Source: Gemmatimonadota bacterium (lineage in GTDB: Bacteria; Gemmatimonadota; Gemmatimonadetes; Gemmatimonadales; GWC2-71-9). From it: a stretch of 13,180 nucleotides of DNA. The stretch covers positions 1-13,180 of the forward strand of contig QHVD01000022.1 in the NCBI GenBank assembly GCA_003222235.1. The letters are read 5' to 3'. The notes under the pieces are model-generated. The model did no database searches. It was given only the letters and a program-made list of their open reading frames with translations, and was not told where the DNA came from. The translations under genes were made by a program, and so were the position numbers. Of the stretch, positions 8,740 to 13,180 are shown piece by piece (positions within the stretch are counted from its first letter, which is position 1; every line of letters begins with the position of its first letter).

Positions 8740-8851
8740 AGTGCGGAATGCGGAGTGCGGAGTGCGGAATGTACGAGCCGGCTGACGATTCGTAGGCGAG
8801 GGTTCGAAGCCGGTCCATCCATTCCGCACTCCGCACTCCGCACTCCGCACT
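8740..8851. repeat. Long inverted repeat built of 7-base units (AGTGCGG)
   Basis: The left arm, 8740-8771, is four heptamers (AGTGCGG, AATGCGG, AGTGCGG, AGTGCGG) plus AATG. The right arm, 8820-8851, is CATT plus four CCGCACT units. The arms are reverse complements over 32 bases with one mismatch (A8748). The 48-base spacer contains an inner 6-bp stem, CCGGCT at 8778-8783 with AGCCGG at 8808-8813. The element starts right after the permease stop codon and ends 12 bases before the next start codon. As RNA it would be a very stable hairpin able to stall transcription, protect the upstream mRNA 3' end or insulate the next gene. No T-tract follows, so a classic intrinsic terminator is unlikely. 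It may be a copy of a dispersed genomic repeat family. Confidence 0.9.
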
Positions 8852-8863
8852 TATGTTTCACCC

Positions 8864-11182
8864 ATGCTCTCCCTGCTCCTCACCCTCCAGTCTCCCCCCG
8901 CCGATCCCCCTCACAGCTACGACGGCCTCGCCAGACAGCTCGCCGTCGCGATCCCCCGCATCGAGGCGAGCGTGACCGTGGACGGCGTGCTCGACGAGCC
9001 GGTCTGGCTGAGCGCTGCGCGGCTCGTCGGATTCTCGCAGTATCGCCCCGTGGACGGGCGGCCCGCGACAGATTCGACCCAGGTGCTGGTCTGGTACGCG
9101 CCCGATGCGGTCTACTTCGGAATCCGCGCCTACGAGGCGCACGGCAAGGTCGTGCGCGCCACGCTGGCCGATCGGGACAACATCGACGCCGACGACCGCA
9201 TCCAGATCCTCCTCGACACCTATGACGACCACCGCCGCGCGCTCCTCTTCGCCGTCAATCCGCTCGGAGTACAGGAGGACGGCGTGTGGAGTGACGGATT
9301 CGAGGCCTCCGCCGGCGGCCCGCAGGCGGGTGGCCGGTTCGACGCGGTCATCGACCTCAATCCCGACTACGTATACGAGTCGCGCGGCCGGCTCACGGAC
9401 TTCGGCTACGAGGTCGAAGTTCGCATTCCCTTCAAGTCGCTGCGCTACCAGTCGAGCGACCCGCAGAATTGGGGGGTGCAGGTCGTGCGTGAAACCCAGC
9501 ACACGGGGTCCGAAGACACTTGGGCTCCCGCTGTTCGCGCCAGCGCGAGCTTTCTGATCCAGTCCGGCACCCTCGTCGGGCTCACGCGACTCCATCGTGG
9601 TCTGGTGATGGATGCGACGCCCGAGTTCACCACCAAGGTGAACGGCGCGCCCGGGACACTCGCCTACGTCTACAAAGGCGAGCCTGACCTGGGCGGGACG
9701 CTGCGGTGGGGCATCACCCAAAACCTGAGCCTCAACGCGACGGCGAACCCCGACTTTTCCCAGGTAGAGGCCGACGTCGGCCAGGTGACGGCGAACCAGC
9801 GCTTCCCGCTGTTCTTCCCCGAGAAGCGGCCGTTCTTTCTCGAAGGACTCGAGCAATACGACACGCCGAACCGGCTGATCTATACGCGCCGCGTCGGGCA
9901 GCCCGTCGCGGGCGGCAAGCTGACGGGAAAGGTGGGCGCGACGAACATCGCCTACCTGACGGCCGTGGACGACCGGGGCCAGTCGGCCACGGGCGACAAC
10001 CCCATCTACAACCTCCTGCGACTGCGGCGCGACCTGGGCGCGAGCTCCACCGCCGGACTCGTCTACACCGACCGAACGGACGGCGACGCATACAACCGCG
10101 TCTTCGGCACGGACCTGCGGGTCGTGTGGCGCAAGATCTGGTTCTCGCAGGCGCAGCTCGTCGGGGCCTGGACACGAGACGCGGCCGCCGCGCGCGCCGG
10201 CACGCTCTGGGACCTCACCATGTACGACCGTACCGGACGGGCATACGGCAATCACGGCGAGATCCAGGGCGTGAGCCCCGATTTCGTGGCCGCGGCGGGC
10301 TTCGTGCCGCGGACGAACTACGTGCAGATGACCATCTATAACCGGTTCAGCTGGTACGGACGGCCGGGAGACCTCGTGGATCAAGTGTCCACGTTCGTCG
10401 GGCTGACGCCGCTCTGGCGTTACGACGATTTCTTGCACCTGCGCAGCACGATCGAGGGAGGGATCCAAGACACCTGGACCGCGAACCTGCGCGGAGGATG
10501 GGGCATCACGGTCAACCTGAGCGACCTCGAGCAGCGCTTCGACTCGGGCGCCTACACGGGATATGCGACGGACAGCGCCGGGACGCCCTTCGCCCTGCCG
10601 CATGGCCTCTACAACCTGCTCGGCGGAGACGTCGGCGTCACGACGCCGAACCGAGCGCTGACCGCGGCCGCGGACGCGGGTTACAGCGCGGTGCCGATCT
10701 TTGCAGAAGGCGCGGCGGGCCGCCAGCTCGCCACGCAGATGACGCTCACGTGGCGGCCCACGCAGGCGGTGCGGGTCGAGGGGCTGTGGACCCACCAGCG
10801 CATCACCCGAGCGCGCGACGGCAGCCGCTTCTCGATCGCTAACATCCCACGGCTCAAGCTCGAGTACCAACTGACCCGCTACATTTTCTTCCGCTACGTG
10901 GGGCAGTACTTCGCCCAGCAGCGCGAAGCCCTCGAGGACCCACGCACCGGCTTAGCGCTCGTGCTCGACTCCTCCGCCACCGCGCGGCTCGGGCCGGCGG
11001 GCGGCGCCGCGACGAACGAGCTCCGCTCCGACTTCCTCTTCTCCTACAGGCCCACGCCCGGGACGGTGCTCTTCTTCGGCTACGGCGCGTCGCTGACCGA
11101 GCCCGATGCGTTCCGGTTCCAGAACCTGCGGCGGACCTCGGACGGGTTCTTCTTGAAGGCGAGCTACCTGTTCCGGATGTGA
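8864..11182 (+). CDS. DUF5916 outer-membrane-type protein with N-terminal CBM9-like domain
   Basis: The 772-residue protein opens with a short hydrophobic stretch (MLSLLLTLQ) that may be a minimal signal peptide. A carbohydrate-binding-module-9-like/DOMON-type beta-sandwich follows at about residues 25-190, with the usual entry IEASVTVDGVLDEPVW and later DDRIQILLDTYDDHR, FAVNPLGVQED and GYEVEVRIPFKSLRY. The rest matches the DUF5916 pattern: FFPEKRPFFLEGLEQYD, then IYTRRVGQPVAGGKLTGKVG, and many alternating strands ending in FFLKASYLFRM, as in an outer-membrane beta barrel. Function is unknown for the family; binding or transport of a glycan or other polymer at the cell surface is only a guess. 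No Shine-Dalgarno precedes the ATG at 8864 and the hairpin arm ends 12 bases upstream, so start and expression mode are uncertain. The chemoreceptor gene follows after 8 bases. Confidence 0.88.
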   Translation: MLSLLLTLQSPPADPPHSYDGLARQLAVAIPRIEASVTVDGVLDEPVWLSAARLVGFSQYRPVDGRPATDSTQVLVWYAPDAVYFGIRAYEAHGKVVRATLADRDNIDADDRIQILLDTYDDHRRALLFAVNPLGVQEDGVWSDGFEASAGGPQAGGRFDAVIDLNPDYVYESRGRLTDFGYEVEVRIPFKSLRYQSSDPQNWGVQVVRETQHTGSEDTWAPAVRASASFLIQSGTLVGLTRLHRGLVMDATPEFTTKVNGAPGTLAYVYKGEPDLGGTLRWGITQNLSLNATANPDFSQVEADVGQVTANQRFPLFFPEKRPFFLEGLEQYDTPNRLIYTRRVGQPVAGGKLTGKVGATNIAYLTAVDDRGQSATGDNPIYNLLRLRRDLGASSTAGLVYTDRTDGDAYNRVFGTDLRVVWRKIWFSQAQLVGAWTRDAAAARAGTLWDLTMYDRTGRAYGNHGEIQGVSPDFVAAAGFVPRTNYVQMTIYNRFSWYGRPGDLVDQVSTFVGLTPLWRYDDFLHLRSTIEGGIQDTWTANLRGGWGITVNLSDLEQRFDSGAYTGYATDSAGTPFALPHGLYNLLGGDVGVTTPNRALTAAADAGYSAVPIFAEGAAGRQLATQMTLTWRPTQAVRVEGLWTHQRITRARDGSRFSIANIPRLKLEYQLTRYIFFRYVGQYFAQQREALEDPRTGLALVLDSSATARLGPAGGAATNELRSDFLFSYRPTPGTVLFFGYGASLTEPDAFRFQNLRRTSDGFFLKASYLFRM

Positions 11183-11185
11183 GGG
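11181..11185 (+). promoter_or_regulatory. Ribosome binding site for the chemoreceptor gene
   Basis: GAGGG lies 5 bases before the ATG at 11191 and overlaps the DUF5916 stop. It favours 11191 over the in-frame GTG at 11179, which overlaps that stop and would add four residues. Confidence 0.6.
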
Positions 11186-11190
11186 TCCCC

Positions 11191-12810
11191 ATGTCCGGCG
11201 CCGCCACGCTCGAAGAGCCGGTCGCCGACGAAACCGGCGTCAGGGAGCGTCGCTACGTGCTGGCGATGATCAGGGCGCGTTGGGGATTGCTCGCATTCGG
11301 CGTGGCGCTGCTCGCTGTGGTACGGCTCGTCGGACTCGTGTCCCTCCCGTGGCTCTTCATCGCCGGGTTCGGGGTCGGCTGCGCCGGCCTGAACTACGCG
11401 ACGTACCGCATCGCCCGCAGGATGCCGTTCCGACCCCCGCACGTCTCGCTCAACACGGCCGTGGGCGCGGGCGTAGTCTCGGCCCTGCTCTTCGCCCTCG
11501 GCCCCACCGGGCACCTCCTGTACGTGGCCTACATCATCACCCCCCTGCAGGCCGCGCTGTACCTCGGTCGCGCCGAGGCGTGGCAGACGCTGGCACTCAA
11601 CCTCACGGGGTTCGGGCTGGTCGCCGCGATCCGCTCGGTTGGGGGTGAGTGGAGCTGGAGCGTGTTTGCAGAGGAGTCGCTGCTTCTCGCCTTCGCCGGC
11701 GCGGCCCTGATCCCGATGCTCGCGCGCATCCAGGACCGGTTGCGGGCGACGCGCGAGACGCTAGGGCAGGTGGAGCGGGGAGACCTCACCGCCCTAGTCC
11801 GGGACCGGGAGAGCGACGAGCTGGGCTTCCTGGGAGTGAGCGTGAATCGCACCACCGCCACCGTCGCGGACGTCGTGCGCCGGGTCCAGCGGCAGGCCCA
11901 GGAGCTTGCCGCGATGGCACAGCAGGTCGCGGCGTCGGCGGAGCAGCTGCACGCGGCGTCCCAGGAGATCTCCGCCACCGCGCAGCAGTTCTCCGAGGGC
12001 GCGGAGCGGCAGCGCCAGCTCATCGGGCGTGGGCGCGAAGACTCCGAGGCGGCGGCGACCGTGGCATCCCGGCTCCACGATCGCGCGCAGGAGGCCGAGC
12101 GACAGATCGGCGCCGTGGCACAGCAGGCGCGGCGCCACGGCGTAGAGATCGCCCGGGCGAGCGACCTGCTGGTCACGTTGGTGACGCACCTGGACCAGGT
12201 CTCGGCCGCGGCGGGCACGCTCGAGCAGGGATCGCGGGAGATCGGGAAGCTCGTCGACGGCATCACGCGCATCGCGAGTCAGACCGACTTGCTCGCTCTC
12301 AACGCCGCCATCGAGGCGGCGCGGGCCGGCCCGCACGGGCTCGGGTTCCGCGTGGTCGCGGACGAAGTGCGCAAGCTGTCCGAGCAGAGCACTCGCTCGG
12401 CCGAGGAGGTGCGGGCCCGGGTGCGGCAGATCCAGGAGCGGATCACGCAAGTCGTCGGCGCGACGGATCAGGGGCGCCAGGCGGCCCAGGGTGTGGGCCT
12501 CGCGTCGACCGCGGTGCGGCAGGCACTGGACGCGATCTTCGCGGACTTGAACGCGACCGCCCAGGTCGCCACGGCGTTCGCCGGGGAGACGGAGGGGCAG
12601 GCGCGGCGGATGCACGAGGTCGTCCGGGGCATGCAGGAGCTCGCCGAAATCGCCGCCGCCGCCGCCCAAGGCGCGGAGCAGGCTTCCGCGGCGACGGCGG
12701 AGCAGATCGCGTCGCTGGGCGAGCTCACTGCGACTTCCCAGCACCTCTCGGTCGCGGCGGCGAAGCTTACGGAGACGATTCGGCGGTTCAACGTGGACGG
12801 GAGGGCGTGA
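11191..12810 (+). CDS. Methyl-accepting chemotaxis protein with multi-helix membrane sensor
   Basis: The 539-residue receptor begins with a short cytoplasmic tail. About six hydrophobic segments follow (near residues 31-50, 53-72, 86-104, 109-126, 132-148 and 158-177) with only short loops, so there is no sizeable periplasmic ligand domain. A HAMP-type linker comes next (about 178-235, with VERGDLTALVRDRESDELGFL). A long Ala/Gln/Glu coiled coil forms the signalling domain. Its hairpin tip is at about residues 361-394, with LLALNAAIEAARAG and GFRVVADEVRKLSEQS. The trimer-contact equivalents Glu375 and Arg378 are present, but the usual E-x-G-R-G-F is replaced by PHGLGF (381-386). It would signal through CheA/CheW, none of which is encoded here. 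The membrane block may sense lipid, redox or membrane state, or pair with a partner; that is inference. The C-terminus lacks an NWETF-like CheR/CheB tether. Confidence 0.93.
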   Translation: MSGAATLEEPVADETGVRERRYVLAMIRARWGLLAFGVALLAVVRLVGLVSLPWLFIAGFGVGCAGLNYATYRIARRMPFRPPHVSLNTAVGAGVVSALLFALGPTGHLLYVAYIITPLQAALYLGRAEAWQTLALNLTGFGLVAAIRSVGGEWSWSVFAEESLLLAFAGAALIPMLARIQDRLRATRETLGQVERGDLTALVRDRESDELGFLGVSVNRTTATVADVVRRVQRQAQELAAMAQQVAASAEQLHAASQEISATAQQFSEGAERQRQLIGRGREDSEAAATVASRLHDRAQEAERQIGAVAQQARRHGVEIARASDLLVTLVTHLDQVSAAAGTLEQGSREIGKLVDGITRIASQTDLLALNAAIEAARAGPHGLGFRVVADEVRKLSEQSTRSAEEVRARVRQIQERITQVVGATDQGRQAAQGVGLASTAVRQALDAIFADLNATAQVATAFAGETEGQARRMHEVVRGMQELAEIAAAAAQGAEQASAATAEQIASLGELTATSQHLSVAAAKLTETIRRFNVDGRA

Positions 12811-12817
12811 CTGAGAC

Positions 12818-12877
12818 CTCTGACCTCAGACGTCAGACGTTGTCGATGTCTGACTGTCTGACGTCTGATGTCTGACG
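12818..12877. repeat. Second inverted repeat built of 7-base units (TCAGACG)
   Basis: The left side has two TCAGACG units at 12826-12839. The right side has four complementary-type units: TGTCTGA at 12847-12853, TGTCTGA at 12855-12861, CGTCTGA at 12862-12868 and TGTCTGA at 12869-12875. A perfect 13-bp stem joins 12826-12838 to 12856-12868 around a 17-base loop. Alternative pairings with the extra right-hand units are possible. It lies 7 bases after the chemoreceptor stop and 3 bases before the stop of a convergent minus-strand gene, so a two-way terminator or mRNA 3'-end stabiliser is plausible. No T-tract is present on either strand. Confidence 0.85.
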
Positions 12878-12880
12878 CGG

Positions 12881-13180
12881 TCACCACCCCCGCAAGAGCG
12901 GCGCGTCCGCGTAATCCCACAGCAAGAACGCGATGAGCCGCGGGTGCCGCGGCTCCGGGCCGACGGCCGGGAGCTCGGCGCCAAGCGATGCGGCGACGTG
13001 GCCCAGCCGGGAGAGCTGGACCCACGCCTGCGGGTAGAGCGACAGCGTGCGCTCGCCCTCGGTCGGGACGGTCCAGCCCGCCTCGAGCATCGGCACCACC
13101 CTGCCGACCGCTCGACCCAGACCCAGCCTGTAGGAGAGCGCCGTGATCCCGTCGGCCTCTTCCCACGTGCCGACCACTTC
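12881..13180 (-). CDS. C-terminal part of an unidentified gene (partial, start outside window)
   Basis: The minus strand is open from the window edge to a TGA at 12881-12883, giving about 99 residues ending in DYADAPLLRGW. Third positions are strongly G/C as in the other genes. The sequence alternates short hydrophobic and polar strands (LSYRLGLGRAVGRVVPMLEAG, then LSLYPQAWVQLSRLGHVAASLG and RLIAFLLWDYA), which resembles a beta-rich, possibly outer-membrane or porin-like protein. The GTG near 13177 is most likely internal; the true start would lie past the window. The gene converges on the chemoreceptor gene with a heptamer hairpin between them. I do not recognise the family. Confidence 0.6.
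   Translation of the reverse strand, partial: EVVGTWEEADGITALSYRLGLGRAVGRVVPMLEAGWTVPTEGERTLSLYPQAWVQLSRLGHVAASLGAELPAVGPEPRHPRLIAFLLWDYADAPLLRGW

Noticed and set aside
8740..8851. CRISPR array suggested by the short repeats
   Set aside because: The units are 7 bases with no spacers between them and are arranged as an inverted repeat. This is a hairpin, not a repeat-spacer array.
8858..10870. Minus-strand open frame of 670 codons opposite the DUF5916 gene
   Set aside because: It is the antisense shadow of a gene with clear domain motifs. Its product is Arg/Val/Glu-rich without recognisable motifs, as expected in GC-rich DNA.
11649..12875. Plus-strand 408-codon frame inside the chemoreceptor gene
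   Set aside because: It is an Arg/Gly/Ala-rich shadow frame with no motif. The chemoreceptor signalling domain is unmistakable in the other frame.

Overview
The window is very GC-rich and densely packed. Third codon positions in every called gene are dominated by G and C, gene overlaps are short, and GTG starts are common. The gene content fits a diderm (Gram-negative-type) bacterium: a TolC-like outer-membrane factor, two lipoprotein adaptors, and a large outer-membrane-type DUF5916 protein. DUF5916 proteins, tandem adaptor/MacB-type pumps and heptamer hairpins together make me think of Gemmatimonadota or a similar soil phylum. That placement is an inference, not something the sequence proves.

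Region 1 (1-8739, all on the + strand) reads as one long, tightly packed gene string. It starts with the last codons of an unknown gene, followed by a phospholipase D/cardiolipin-synthase-type enzyme, an ECF sigma factor, a small single-pass membrane protein (probable anti-sigma factor), and a membrane-anchored Spy/CpxP-like protein. A complete tripartite efflux system follows: TolC-like outer-membrane factor, MacB-type ATPase, two tandemly duplicated MacA-like adaptor lipoproteins, and a MacB/FtsX-type permease. Most junctions overlap or are separated by fewer than 25 bases. My reading is a self-contained envelope-stress module: the Spy-like protein senses the periplasm, the small membrane protein holds the sigma factor, and the sigma factor controls the pump and a membrane-lipid enzyme. 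The order recalls the CnrYXH logic of metal resistance, but the parts are not obvious CnrY or CnrX homologues.

Region 2 (8740-8863) is a 124-base intergenic gap that is almost entirely one long hairpin. Both arms are built from a repeated 7-base unit (AGTGCGG and its complement).

Region 3 (8864-12810, + strand) holds a DUF5916 outer-membrane-type protein with an N-terminal carbohydrate-binding-like domain. Eight bases later comes a chemoreceptor with about six membrane helices, no sizeable periplasmic sensor domain, and an atypical signalling tip.

Region 4 (12811-13180) starts with a second heptamer hairpin of different sequence (TCAGACG units) but the same design. It lies between the chemoreceptor and a convergent minus-strand gene, of which only the C-terminal part is in the window. 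No tRNA, rRNA, CRISPR array, insertion sequence or convincing promoter was seen. No stretch longer than 300 bases lacks a gene.
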